Assembly (NCBI GenBank): GCA_040878325.1
Contig: JBBDMM010000012.1
Span: 59,053-123,052, forward strand
DNA from: Acidimicrobiia bacterium
GTDB taxonomy: Bacteria; Actinomycetota; Acidimicrobiia; Spongiisociales; UBA11373
Length of the DNA: 64,000 bases
Reading direction: 5' to 3'
A program made the position numbers and the translations under genes. Below are positions 8,642 to 16,960 of the stretch, in pieces; position 1 is the stretch's first letter; each line of letters starts with the position of its first letter. The notes beneath the pieces are model-generated. The model was not told the DNA's origin and searched no databases. It worked only from the letters and a program-made list of their open reading frames with translations.

Positions 8642-9354
8642 CGGCGGATCGTGAACCGGACGGCCCAGATGGTCGCCTCATAGAGCAGGTAGAGGGGCAC
8701 CGAGAGGAGCAGCAGGGTGAGCGGGTCGCCGCTCGGGGTGATGACTGCTCCGACGACCACGATGAGCAGCACAGCCCAGCGGCGCCCCGCCGCCAGCTTC
8801 CGCCACCCGAGCACGCCGATCGCCGCCGCGGAGTACAGGAAGACCGGGAACTCGAACGACAGCGCAAATACCAGCAGGAACCGCATTGCGAAAGAGAGGT
8901 AGTCGTTACCGCCGATCACCGGCGTCAGGTCGTCACCACCGAATTCGATGAGGAACGCGAGGCCGCGTCCTAGCGACAGGTATCCGACGAACAGTCCGGC
9001 CAAGAACAGCAGAACCAGCACCGAGACGATCGGGACCACGACCCGCTTCTCGCGCCGGGTGAGGGCGGGGGCGATGAAGGCCCAGGTCTGCCAGATCACG
9101 ATCGGGCTGGCGAGTACGAATCCGCCGAACATCGAGAGGCGCATGAACAGGCTGAAGGCCTCCGTCGGCCGAAAGAACACGAGATCGGCGTCGCCGACTA
9201 CATCCTCGTAGGGGGCAACGATCAGGTCGAAGATCCAGTGCCGGAAGACGAAGGCGACGATCGCGCCAGCCACCACCGCCAGCGCGGTCTTGATGAGCCG
9301 GTTGCGCAGCTCCTCCAGATGGCTCATCAGCGGCTGGCCGGGATGATCGGTCAT
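8638..9354 (-). CDS. tatC: Sec-independent protein translocase subunit TatC
   Basis: 238 residues, six predicted membrane helices. The conserved N-terminal SHLEELRNRL and the FRPTEAFSLFMRLSMFGG loop identify TatC, the receptor for twin-arginine signal peptides in the cytoplasmic membrane. It overlaps tatA upstream (9351-9354) and helY downstream (8638-8641) by ATGA, so tatA-tatC-helY form a tightly coupled unit. Confidence 0.95.
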   Translation of the reverse strand: MTDHPGQPLMSHLEELRNRLIKTALAVVAGAIVAFVFRHWIFDLIVAPYEDVVGDADLVFFRPTEAFSLFMRLSMFGGFVLASPIVIWQTWAFIAPALTRREKRVVVPIVSVLVLLFLAGLFVGYLSLGRGLAFLIEFGGDDLTPVIGGNDYLSFAMRFLLVFALSFEFPVFLYSAAAIGVLGWRKLAAGRRWAVLLIVVVGAVITPSGDPLTLLLLSVPLYLLYEATIWAVRFTIRR

Positions 9355-9608
9355 TCGTTGGGACCGTTGGCGGCGGGTGGTCGCTCCCCCTGAGTCGTTG
9401 GCCCCATCGCCCGCCTCACCTCACCGAGCGACTCGACGGTGTCTTCGTACTCGCGCTCAAAACCCTGGCGGAGGTCGATGGCGGTGGCACGGATCTCGCG
9501 CAACACGCTTCCCGCCTTGCGAGATATCTCGGGCAGCCGCTTGGGCCCGAAGACGATGAGGGCCACGGCGACGATCGTGATGATCTCGGCGGGACTCACG
9601 CTGAACAC
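9351..9608 (-). CDS. tatA: Twin-arginine translocase subunit TatA
   Basis: 85 residues with one N-terminal membrane helix (IITIVAVALIVFGPKRLPE), the FGPKRLPE hinge of TatA/TatB proteins, an amphipathic helix and a charged tail. Length and position next to tatC fit TatA, although TatB-like proteins share the hinge. It would form the protein-conducting assembly with TatC. Confidence 0.9.
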   Translation of the reverse strand: MFSVSPAEIITIVAVALIVFGPKRLPEISRKAGSVLREIRATAIDLRQGFEREYEDTVESLGEVRRAMGPTTQGERPPAANGPNE

Positions 9609-9666
9609 AGCGCGATGGTAGAGGGGGCCCGGGCGTGCCTACCCGGTCGGTTGCGGAGAGGCCGCC

Positions 9667-9954
9667 CTAATTGACCTGGTCCACCCACTCGCCGGAGTCG
9701 AGAGCATCGATGAATCGCCTGATCTCGGATTCGGTGATGGTTCCGCCGTCATCGACTACTTCGTAGGCGACACCGGTCGCGAGCAGGATGCTCACCACCC
9801 GGTGGTTGGCGGGCCGCCGCTGGGTGTCCCCGCACGTCGGGCATGAGAACAGGTACATGCCCGTGCCGTTGATCGCGGTGAGTTCGAGGGTGAGTTCTGC
9901 GGGGATCAACTCGACGTCGCCGCAGACGGCGCAAGTGGTCCGGATCTGGGTCAT
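9667..9954 (-). CDS. Small zinc-ribbon protein between pafC and tatA
   Basis: 95 residues with two CxxC pairs (CAVCGD and CPTCGD) about 34 residues apart, a likely four-cysteine zinc site, then an acidic helical C-terminus. ATG at 9954 has GGGAG about 8 nt upstream; an open frame extends to 10041 but lacks a better start. No named family is recognised. Its place in the pafBC-tat block suggests co-transcription. Confidence 0.7.
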   Translation of the reverse strand: MTQIRTTCAVCGDVELIPAELTLELTAINGTGMYLFSCPTCGDTQRRPANHRVVSILLATGVAYEVVDDGGTITESEIRRFIDALDSGEWVDQVN

Positions 9955-10037
9955 CGAGGTGCTCCCGTGAGGTTCCACATCATCGAGCAAGGTATCGGAG
10001 CACCCATTAGGGGCCTGAATGACCATTTGGGGCCTAG

Positions 10038-10964
10038 TCACCGATAGCGTCCAAGGATGCGGGTGCGCAGTGTCTCGGCCGCTGCGGCGACCTCGTCGCC
10101 CGCCACCAGGGATGCGGATTCGCCGAGGCGAAGGAGGAGCCGCGCCGGTACCAGTGGGTCACGGGCCGACAGGTCGATGGTGATGCCTTCCTCGTCGGAA
10201 GCGATCGTCGAAACCGGGTAATACTCGGCCACCCAGGCCGCGTCGGGCCGCAGACGGATGCGCGCGGTGACATCGTCGACTCCCGGGGTGTACCGAATTC
10301 GGGCAACGGGTGGCGACTCCTGAGGTGTGAACTGCTCACCGGTGAGCGCGGCCTCCCTGATCCGGTCGACGCGAAACACCCGTTCGGCGGCAGCCAGTCG
10401 GCAGTATCCGGTCACATACCAGTTGCCGAGCGTCGCCAGCACCCCCCACGGCTCGATGGCGCGCTCGGTGGTCTCTCCCGAGCCGATTGCGGTGTAGGTG
10501 ATGGCCACCACTTCCCCTTCTCGGGCGGCATGCCGGAACAGTGCAAGAGCGTCGGGCTCGGCGGCGAGATCGATGGCGACGGTTCCTTCGTCCGGTAGTA
10601 CCACCTGCTGGAGCTTGGCAACCGCGGTCGCCAGCGCCGGAGGCGCCACCCCGGAGGACATCACCGCCAGCCCTGCAGCAAGGAGCATCAGGGCCTCGGC
10701 CGCGGTCAAGCGGACGGGTCTGGAGAAGTAGTCGGCCATGTCGACCACCACCTCGTCCTCGTCGACGAAAGCATCCATGAGATCGCCGGGGCCGTAGCCC
10801 GGCAGACCGCAGACGAAGACCACATTGAGATCCTTGACCAGATCGGCCTGCTCGTATCCGAACCGCCGGCAAACCTCCTCCACGGTGTTTCCGGGGTTGG
10901 CGATCACCCACGGCAGCATCGAGAGAATGCGGGAAAGGCGCTCGGCGGTACGTGGGCTCGTCAC
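10038..10964 (-). CDS. pafC: WYL-domain regulator PafC
   Basis: 308 residues. N-terminal winged-helix region (SPRTAERLSRILSML), then a WYL domain with the segment TERAIEPWGVLATLGNWYVTGYC and FRVDRI, and a C-terminal WCX-type extension. PafB and PafC form a complex that activates the DNA-damage response in mycobacteria. The GTG start at 10964 overlaps the pafB stop (GTGA); an upstream extension of the frame has no support. Confidence 0.88.
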   Translation of the reverse strand: MTSPRTAERLSRILSMLPWVIANPGNTVEEVCRRFGYEQADLVKDLNVVFVCGLPGYGPGDLMDAFVDEDEVVVDMADYFSRPVRLTAAEALMLLAAGLAVMSSGVAPPALATAVAKLQQVVLPDEGTVAIDLAAEPDALALFRHAAREGEVVAITYTAIGSGETTERAIEPWGVLATLGNWYVTGYCRLAAAERVFRVDRIREAALTGEQFTPQESPPVARIRYTPGVDDVTARIRLRPDAAWVAEYYPVSTIASDEEGITIDLSARDPLVPARLLLRLGESASLVAGDEVAAAAETLRTRILGRYR

Positions 10965-11878
10965 GAGACCCCCAAGTGCTCGATGAAGCGCTGCCGGAGT
11001 TCGGCAGGAGCGATAATCTCCGCGGCGTCCTCGAAGCCGATGATCCACCCGATCAACGCCGCCGGCGACGCCACCGGGAACACCGCCTCGAGCGATCCAT
11101 CCGAAGAGACGGTCACCCGTGCGGCCGTCGACAGCTGACGCCGTGCCCACCAGGCGATCCCGGCGTCGAAGCGGACAGTGACCTCGACATCCTCTTCTCC
11201 GGCCTCCCAGGGAGCTTCCGGGAAGTCGTCTGATGCCCGAAACCCCTTGGGGCGCTCGAAGGCGCCCGCCTTGGTGCCCGCCGTGATCCCTGCCATCCGG
11301 TCCACCCGGAAGGTCCGTCGCTCCTTCGATGACTCCCCCACCGCATACCAGTGACCCATGCGGTGCACGAGGCCCCAGGGCCGCAAGGTGCGTTGCTTGT
11401 CGCGGTAGTCGAACTTCAACACCCGCCGCTCGGTCAATGCCATGAATATCTCGCCCAGCGCGTCGGCCTCGGCACCGAGATCAGCCGACAGCGGGTCGCC
11501 GGTCGATGCCATCGGCACGCCACCCAGCTTGAAGATCGCCGCGGGGCCCGGCGCCTGCCCTCCGAGGCGGACCATCCTGGTGGCGAGCCAGAGGGCGGTG
11601 CGTTCCTCGTCGGTCAGTCCGGGATCCGGCAGTGAGTACTCATCCGGCGAGACGACGTAACCCTGCTCGATCTCCCACGCATCCGTGTGCTCCAGCGACA
11701 ACGGCACCCCCAACTGCCGCAGCAGGTCTTTGTCCCGCTCGAAGGTGCGCCTGAAGGCTTCGTCGGTCGGCTGGTCGTAGCCCGCCACCGTGTTGCGGAT
11801 CTCATCGGCGGTGACCGGGCGACCGACGGTCAGGAGGAACGCCAGGAGGTTGAGGATCCGTTCGACGACGCGCTGCAC
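10961..11878 (-). CDS. pafB: WYL-domain regulator PafB
   Basis: 305 residues with an N-terminal winged helix (VERILNLLAFLLTVGRPVTADEI) and a WYL domain (RTLRPWGLVHRMGHWYAVG, FRVDRM). It is the partner of PafC in a transcription activator that responds to DNA damage. The GTG start at 11878 is chosen over a TTG at 11911 because that codon lies inside an intergenic repeat. A TACAGT box 7 nt before the GTG suggests a leaderless transcript. Confidence 0.88.
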   Translation of the reverse strand: MQRVVERILNLLAFLLTVGRPVTADEIRNTVAGYDQPTDEAFRRTFERDKDLLRQLGVPLSLEHTDAWEIEQGYVVSPDEYSLPDPGLTDEERTALWLATRMVRLGGQAPGPAAIFKLGGVPMASTGDPLSADLGAEADALGEIFMALTERRVLKFDYRDKQRTLRPWGLVHRMGHWYAVGESSKERRTFRVDRMAGITAGTKAGAFERPKGFRASDDFPEAPWEAGEEDVEVTVRFDAGIAWWARRQLSTAARVTVSSDGSLEAVFPVASPAALIGWIIGFEDAAEIIAPAELRQRFIEHLGVS

Positions 11879-11885
11879 GGAAGTG

Positions 11886-11891
11886 ACTGTA
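11886..11891 (-). promoter_or_regulatory. Candidate leaderless -10 box for pafB
   Basis: TACAGT on the minus strand fits TANNNT and is separated from the GTG at 11878 by exactly 7 nt, with no ribosome-binding site between. The region just upstream is the heptamer inverted repeat, so pafBC may have its own promoter, separate from pafA. Confidence 0.4.
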
Positions 11892-11894
11892 TAG

Positions 11895-11979
11895 GAAGAG
11901 CCAAGAATCAAGAATCAAGAAGCAAGAGTCGAGAGCAGGACGACTCTCTTGATTCTTGGCTCTTGACTCTTGGTTCTTC
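11895..11979. repeat. Heptanucleotide inverted repeat between pafA and pafB
   Basis: The left arm is a run of degenerate heptamers (CAAGAAT, CAAGAAT, CAAGAAG, CAAGAGT) and the right arm (11944-11979) the reverse-complement type (CTTGATT, CTTGGCT, CTTGACT, CTTGGTT). About 34 positions can pair with only a few mismatches around a short loop. It could act as a terminator or processing site after pafA. A related element occurs at 52022-52120. Confidence 0.8.
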
Positions 11980-13333
11980 ACAGACTCGCGATCAGCTTCT
12001 CGACGCGTTCGTCGACGGCGCGGAAGGGGTCCTTGCAGAGCACGGTGCGCTGCGCCTGGTCGTTCAACTTCAGGTGTACCCAGTCGACTGTGAAGTCGCG
12101 ATTGCGGGCCTTTGCCGCCTTGATGAACTCACCCCGCAACCGGGCGCGGGTGGTCTGTGGAGGGTGAAGGAGTGCCCGCTCGACGTCCTCATCCGTGACG
12201 ATCCGCTCCACCAGCCCGCGGCGTTCGAGCAGGTAGTACAGACCTCGCTCTCGAGTGACGTCGTGGTACGACAGGTCGATGAGGGCGAGGCGGGGATCGT
12301 TCATGGCGAGGCCCCGGCTGGCGCTGTAGTTCTCGATCAAGTGGTACTTGGCGACCCAGTCGCATTCGCGCTGGAGGCTGAGTGGATCCTTCTCGAGCCC
12401 GGTGAGGAGGTGTTCCCACATCTGCACGGCCGACTGCACCTGCGGGGGAAAGCCGGTGCTGCGGGCGTAGCGAATGACCCTTTCGAGATACTCCCATTGC
12501 ATGTCGAGCGCCGAAAGCTCCCGACCGTTGGCCAGCCGAACCTTCCGGCGACATGTGATGTCGTGGCTGATCTCGCGAATCGCCCGGATCGGGTTCTCCA
12601 GAGTCAGGTCGCGGAAGACGACGTCGTCTTCAAGCATCTGCAGGATGGCGACGGTTGATCCCACCTTGACGTATGAGATGTACTCCGACATGTTCGAGTC
12701 ACCTGCGATCACGTGGAGCCGCCGGTACTTCTCGGCGTCCGCATGCGGCTCATCCCTGGTGTTGATGATCGGACGGCTACGGGTGGTCGCGGAGGAGACC
12801 CCCTCCCAGATGTGCTCGGCGCGCTGAGCCAGGGAGAAGACGGTGCCCCGGGCCGTCTGCAGCAGCTTGCCCGCCCCGCTGAAGACCTGGCGGGTGACGA
12901 AGAAGGGAATCAGGGTGTCGATCATCCGCTGGAAATCGGTCTGGCGGTTCACCAGGTAGTTCTCGTGGCACCCGTAAGAGTTCCCGGCTGAATCGGTGTT
13001 GTTCTTGAAGAGAAACACCTGACCGCGAATGCCCTCTTCTTCCAGCCGTTGCTCGGCCGAGTGGAGCAGCCCTTCGAGAACGCGCTCCCCCGCCTTGTCG
13101 TGCGCCACCAGGTCGTACAGCGAGTCACACTCCGGCGTGGCGTACTCGGGGTGGCTGCCGACATCGAGATAGAGGCGCGCCCCGTTCTCGAGAAACACGT
13201 TCGACGAACGGCCCCAGGAGACGACGCGCCGGAACAAGTAACGGGCGACTTCGTCGGGCGACAGACGGCGCTGCCCCCGCAGCGTGCAGGTGACGCCGTA
13301 CTCGTTCTCCATCCCAAAGATGCGTCGTTCCAT
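11978..13333 (-). CDS. pafA: Pup--protein ligase PafA
   Basis: 451 residues, standard length. The catalytic Glu lies in the N-terminal MENEYG motif (Glu9), the base Asp in [15 protein letters not shown], and nucleotide/Mg ligands in [17 protein letters not shown] and NTRDEPHAD. PafA forms an isopeptide bond between the C-terminal Glu of Pup and lysines of target proteins. It lacks the extra loop found in Dop, which separates the two paralogues in this locus. ATG at 13333 is the natural start. Confidence 0.95.
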   Translation of the reverse strand: MERRIFGMENEYGVTCTLRGQRRLSPDEVARYLFRRVVSWGRSSNVFLENGARLYLDVGSHPEYATPECDSLYDLVAHDKAGERVLEGLLHSAEQRLEEEGIRGQVFLFKNNTDSAGNSYGCHENYLVNRQTDFQRMIDTLIPFFVTRQVFSGAGKLLQTARGTVFSLAQRAEHIWEGVSSATTRSRPIINTRDEPHADAEKYRRLHVIAGDSNMSEYISYVKVGSTVAILQMLEDDVVFRDLTLENPIRAIREISHDITCRRKVRLANGRELSALDMQWEYLERVIRYARSTGFPPQVQSAVQMWEHLLTGLEKDPLSLQRECDWVAKYHLIENYSASRGLAMNDPRLALIDLSYHDVTRERGLYYLLERRGLVERIVTDEDVERALLHPPQTTRARLRGEFIKAAKARNRDFTVDWVHLKLNDQAQRTVLCKDPFRAVDERVEKLIASL

Positions 13334-13429
13334 CGGAGGCGAGGGTACCGGTGCCGGATCGATTGCGGACGGAGATCGGAGCCGACCAGGCCCGGGCGGA
13401 GGCCCAGCCTGACTAGTCCGCTCAGCCCC

Positions 13430-13789
13430 CTAGAACACCCGCATCAGGGTGCGGATGACGGCGGTCGCGACGATCACGAGCGTGACGGCCGCCACGAGAC
13501 GCATGGGAAGGTTGTTGCGGTCGGCCACCGCCCCGCCCCGCACCTCGGGGCTCAGGGCGAACTCGATCTCCGATGCGGTGAGCACTTCGATGGCGTCCTC
13601 GACGTCGGCCTCGGCGACCAGGATCTCGGTCACCGCCCACTCGCCGATGGTCATTCGGTAGGGGCCGAGCGACTCGCCGTGGACCCGCGTGGCGATACCT
13701 GCCGACTCGAGCAGAGCCGCCGAGATCCGAGCCGACACCTCGTCACCGAACTTGGCGAGCGGGACCAGTCGCCCCGCGGAAGTGTCCAT
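13430..13789 (-). CDS. DUF2007-like protein with C-terminal membrane anchor
   Basis: 119 residues. The N-terminal part (VPLAKFGDEVSARISAALLESAGI, then ILVAEADVEDAIEVL) follows the pattern of DUF2007 putative signal-transducing domains, in which a small ferredoxin-like fold compares two halves. A single hydrophobic helix near the end (MRLVAAVTLVIVATAVI) should anchor it. It sits between prcA and pafA in the proteasome operon, an uncommon position. ATG at 13789 is preferred on family alignment; a TTG at 13819 would add ten residues. Confidence 0.6.
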   Translation of the reverse strand: MDTSAGRLVPLAKFGDEVSARISAALLESAGIATRVHGESLGPYRMTIGEWAVTEILVAEADVEDAIEVLTASEIEFALSPEVRGGAVADRNNLPMRLVAAVTLVIVATAVIRTLMRVF

Positions 13790-13829
13790 GAACGGAAGGG
13801 TACCGATCCTCTGGCCCAAGGATCACTTG

Positions 13830-14498
13830 CTAAGCGGAGCTGATCTCTTCGTCGGTCAGCCGGCGGAATGCCCGCCGCCCCTGGGTCCGGTCGAGCACGG
13901 CGCCTTCCCAGCCGGCGGGAGCGATCTCCGTGACGGAGGCGCACGCCGCCTTGGCCCAGCCGAGGGCTTCCAACAGTGGGGCTCGGGGCCGGTAGGCGGC
14001 CTCGAGGCTTTCGACCAGAACCTCTGCCGACCCGCCGATCGCCGACACCCGGTGCTCTTCGTGGAGCGTGCCGTCGTAGGTCACCCGGTAGATGCGGCTG
14101 GTCTCGTCGTCGTCGCCGATCTCCACCACCATGATCTCGACCTCGAACGGCTTCACGTCTTGCGTGAAGACGTGCCCCAGGGTCTGGGCGTAGGCATTGG
14201 CGAGGCTCTTGGCGGTCACGTCGGTGCGCGAGTAGGAATACCCGGTGAGGTCCGCCCGCCGAATCCCACCGATCCGCAGCTGCTCGAACTCGGTGTACTT
14301 GCCGACCCCGGCGAAGGCGATCCGGTCGTAGACCTCGGAGATCTTCTGGAGCGTTCCGCTTGGATTCTCACCGAGGAGCAGTACGCCATCGACGAACTCG
14401 ACGCCGACGATCGACTTGCCGCGGGCGATCCCCTTGCGGGCGTACTCAGCCCGGTCCTTCATCAACTGCTCGGGCGGCACGTAGAAGGGCATCGTCAT
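13830..14498 (-). CDS. prcA: 20S proteasome alpha subunit
   Basis: 222 residues. It has the alpha-subunit N-terminal extension (MPFYVPPEQLMKDRAEYARKGIARG), which gates the chamber, and the NTN-hydrolase core without a catalytic Thr. The C-terminus is shorter than in mycobacteria. Alpha heptamers form the outer rings of the 20S core. ATG overlaps the prcB stop (ATGA), ensuring matched synthesis of the two subunits. Confidence 0.95.
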   Translation of the reverse strand: MTMPFYVPPEQLMKDRAEYARKGIARGKSIVGVEFVDGVLLLGENPSGTLQKISEVYDRIAFAGVGKYTEFEQLRIGGIRRADLTGYSYSRTDVTAKSLANAYAQTLGHVFTQDVKPFEVEIMVVEIGDDDETSRIYRVTYDGTLHEEHRVSAIGGSAEVLVESLEAAYRPRAPLLEALGWAKAACASVTEIAPAGWEGAVLDRTQGRRAFRRLTDEEISSA

Positions 14499-15289
14499 GG
14501 GCTGCGCTCCATCACGGTTCGCGCCATTTCCGCGACCATGGCATCCGGCAGTTCGGCATAACCCCGGGAGGACACGGTCACGATGTTGGGGTAGATCCCC
14601 CGTTTGAGGTCGGGTCCGCCTGTGGCGGTGTCCTCCTCGGCGACCGCCACCAAGGCTTCGAGCGCCAGCTCGAGCGCCCCGGTCTCGGTGAGCCCATCGG
14701 TGAACTTGGTGCGGATGTAGAGGCGGGCATCTCGCCCGCCGGAGCCCGTGGCGGCGTAATCGGTCTCCTCGTATGAACCGCCCACGACGTCGTACGAGTA
14801 GAGACGGCCTTGTTCGAGCTGCTCGTCGAAGCCGCAGAAGAGGGGCACGACTCCCAGCCCCTGAAACGCCATCGGAAGATGCCGGCGGACCATCGAGGCC
14901 AGGTGGTTGGCCTTTCCCGGGAGGCTGAGGCGCCGGCCCTCGATCTTTTCGTAGTGCTCGAGCTCGGTCTGGAACAGCCGCACCAACTCGATCGCGATAC
15001 CGGCCGTTCCCGAGATTGCCACCGCCGAATACGAGTCGGCGGGATAGACCTTCTGCACCCGGCGGTGGGCGACATAGTGGCCGGCGGTGGCCCGGCGGTC
15101 GCCGGCCATGATGACGCCGTCGTCATAGCGAAACGCCAGGACCGTGGTGCCTTCGGGTGCGTCGAGGACTCCGCTCGAGCCGTCGGTCTCCCACTTTGGA
15201 TCGAGGCCTCGAGCCCTCAGCAGGGCCGCGAAGGAGCTTGCTGGAATTCCCGAGTCGAGCACCAGCCCGTCCCCACTCGACTCGGTCAC
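14495..15289 (-). CDS. prcB: 20S proteasome beta subunit
   Basis: 264 residues. A propeptide of about 47 residues ends at EG before the catalytic Thr48 of TTVLAFRYDDGVIMAGD, where self-cleavage would free the N-terminal nucleophile. Lys and Asp of the active site are in the GDRRAT region and following strands. The GTG start overlaps the pup stop (GTGA). Beta heptamers form the two inner proteolytic rings. Confidence 0.95.
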   Translation of the reverse strand: MTESSGDGLVLDSGIPASSFAALLRARGLDPKWETDGSSGVLDAPEGTTVLAFRYDDGVIMAGDRRATAGHYVAHRRVQKVYPADSYSAVAISGTAGIAIELVRLFQTELEHYEKIEGRRLSLPGKANHLASMVRRHLPMAFQGLGVVPLFCGFDEQLEQGRLYSYDVVGGSYEETDYAATGSGGRDARLYIRTKFTDGLTETGALELALEALVAVAEEDTATGGPDLKRGIYPNIVTVSSRGYAELPDAMVAEMARTVMERSP

Positions 15290-15486
15290 TGGCCGCCCTT
15301 CTGGACGTAGTTCTTGACGAACTCCTCAGCATTCTCTTCGAGGACCGAGTCGATCTCGTCGAGCAGGTCGTCGATCTTGCCGGTCAGCTCCTCGCCGACC
15401 TCCGTGGAGGCAGGTTCTTCCTGCTCGACCTCCTGGTCGGAGCCGTCACGACGAGTCTGTTTCCGCTCCTGCTCGGCCATCTTCAC
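15286..15486 (-). CDS. pup: Prokaryotic ubiquitin-like protein Pup
   Basis: 66 residues, disordered and charged at the N-terminus, with a helical segment (EIDSVLEENAEEFVKNYVQKGGQ) that binds the Mpa coiled coil. It ends in GGQ, so Dop must deamidate Gln to Glu before PafA can ligate it. The first two in-frame ATGs are at 15486 and 15480. With the first, the gene overlaps the 3' end of dop by 41 nt in another frame. Confidence 0.95.
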   Translation of the reverse strand: MKMAEQERKQTRRDGSDQEVEQEEPASTEVGEELTGKIDDLLDEIDSVLEENAEEFVKNYVQKGGQ

Positions 15487-16960
15487 CTCCGAGTGCGCGA
15501 ACGAGGTCCGCGGGGGTGGGTGAGCTGTCGAGGAGGTCGGCCACCCGGTCCTTGCCCCCGCGAAGGGGTTCCATCATAGGCACCCGCTTGAGGGCGTCCT
15601 CGCCGACGTCGAAGATCAGCGAATCCCAGTTGGCGGCGACTATTGCGCTGCCGTAACGCTCCACGCAGGAGCCCCTGAAGTATGCCCGGGTGCGCTCGGG
15701 GGGCGCCACGGCGGCACGCTCGACCGCGGCGTCGGTGAACAGGCGCTTCATGCGCCCTGCGGCGACCAGGCGGTGATACAGGCCCCGGGTGCGGTCGACG
15801 TCGTGGTACTGCAGGTCGAGGAGTCGCAGCTTGGGCGTCCCCCAGGCGAGACGATCCCGATCGCGGTAACCCTCGATCAAAGCGAGCTTGGCCGTCCAGT
15901 CGAGCCGGTCGGCGGTCGAAGCGGGATCGCGCTCGAGGTCGGTGAGGATGGCCTGCCAAGTCTCGATCACCTGCCGGCCGACGTCGTCGACGCCTTCGAC
16001 TTCGGCGTACTTGGTGACCCAATCGAGATAGTGCCACTGGAGCTCGAGAGCGGTGGCCGAAGAGCCGTCACCCAACTCGAGCGCGGTGCGCAGGGTCGGG
16101 TCGTGGCTCACCCGCCATGCCGACTCGACGGGACGGGCCAGCTCCACCGGATCCCCCAGGGCACCCGCCTCGATCGCCGAAAGCACGAGAGCCGTCGCCC
16201 CGATCTTGAGAAAGGTCTGGGTCTCGCTGAGGTTGGCGTCACCGATGATCACATGGAGGCGGCGATAGAGGCTCGGGTCGGCATGGGGCTCATCGCGGGT
16301 GTTGACGATCGGGCGCTTCAGAGTCGTCTCGAGCCCAACCTCCTCCTCGAAGAAGTCGGCGCGTTGCGTGATCTGGTAGTCGACGGCCGGTCGACCATTC
16401 TCGCTGCCCACCTTGCCCGAGCCGGTGTAGACCTGACGGGAGACAAAGAACGGAATCAGATGTCGGGTCAAGTCGGCGAAGGGCACGGAGCGATCGACGA
16501 GGTAGTTCTCGTGAGCGCCGTACGAGTTGCCTTTGCCATCGCTGTTGTTCTTGTGGATGTGCAACCGCTGGCCCTCGGGCAAGGTGCCATTTGCCGACCG
16601 CGCGGCGCGTTCCAAGACCACTTCACCCGACTTGTCGTATAGGGCGGCCTCGAGTGGGTCGTAGCACTCGGGGGTGGAGTACTCCGGGTGAGCGTGGTCC
16701 ACATACAGCCGGGCTCCATTGGTGAGTACCACGTTGACCAATCCGGTCTCGAATTCGCCGGTGGGTGCAGGGTCGTACCCAAATCCGCGGGCGTCCCTTC
16801 CCGGAGACTCCTCTTCGTACGACCATTGGATCCTTGTCGAAGTTCCGGCATACGAGTTGATCACCAGGCTCGAGCCGACCACAGGGTTGAAATCCGGCTG
16901 GTTCCGAATGGTGATGCCGAATTCGGTCTCAGTGCCTACGACCTTGTGAACCCCACTCAC
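15446..16960 (-). CDS. dop: Pup deamidase/depupylase Dop
   Basis: 504 residues, homologous to PafA but with the Dop-specific insertion after [17 protein letters not shown]. Catalytic residues sit in VGTETEFG (Glu) and [14 protein letters not shown] (Asp). Dop converts the C-terminal Gln of Pup to Glu and can remove Pup from substrates. The GTG at 16960 overlaps the mpa stop (GTGA); the frame is open further upstream but that part is antisense-like sequence inside mpa. Confidence 0.94.
   Translation of the reverse strand: MSGVHKVVGTETEFGITIRNQPDFNPVVGSSLVINSYAGTSTRIQWSYEEESPGRDARGFGYDPAPTGEFETGLVNVVLTNGARLYVDHAHPEYSTPECYDPLEAALYDKSGEVVLERAARSANGTLPEGQRLHIHKNNSDGKGNSYGAHENYLVDRSVPFADLTRHLIPFFVSRQVYTGSGKVGSENGRPAVDYQITQRADFFEEEVGLETTLKRPIVNTRDEPHADPSLYRRLHVIIGDANLSETQTFLKIGATALVLSAIEAGALGDPVELARPVESAWRVSHDPTLRTALELGDGSSATALELQWHYLDWVTKYAEVEGVDDVGRQVIETWQAILTDLERDPASTADRLDWTAKLALIEGYRDRDRLAWGTPKLRLLDLQYHDVDRTRGLYHRLVAAGRMKRLFTDAAVERAAVAPPERTRAYFRGSCVERYGSAIVAANWDSLIFDVGEDALKRVPMMEPLRGGKDRVADLLDSSPTPADLVRALGGEDGRAGAETDSS

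Noticed and set aside
11879..11911. TTG start for pafB at 11911
   Set aside because: The extra residues fall in the heptamer repeat and have no ribosome-binding site; the GTG at 11878 has a promoter box at leaderless spacing.
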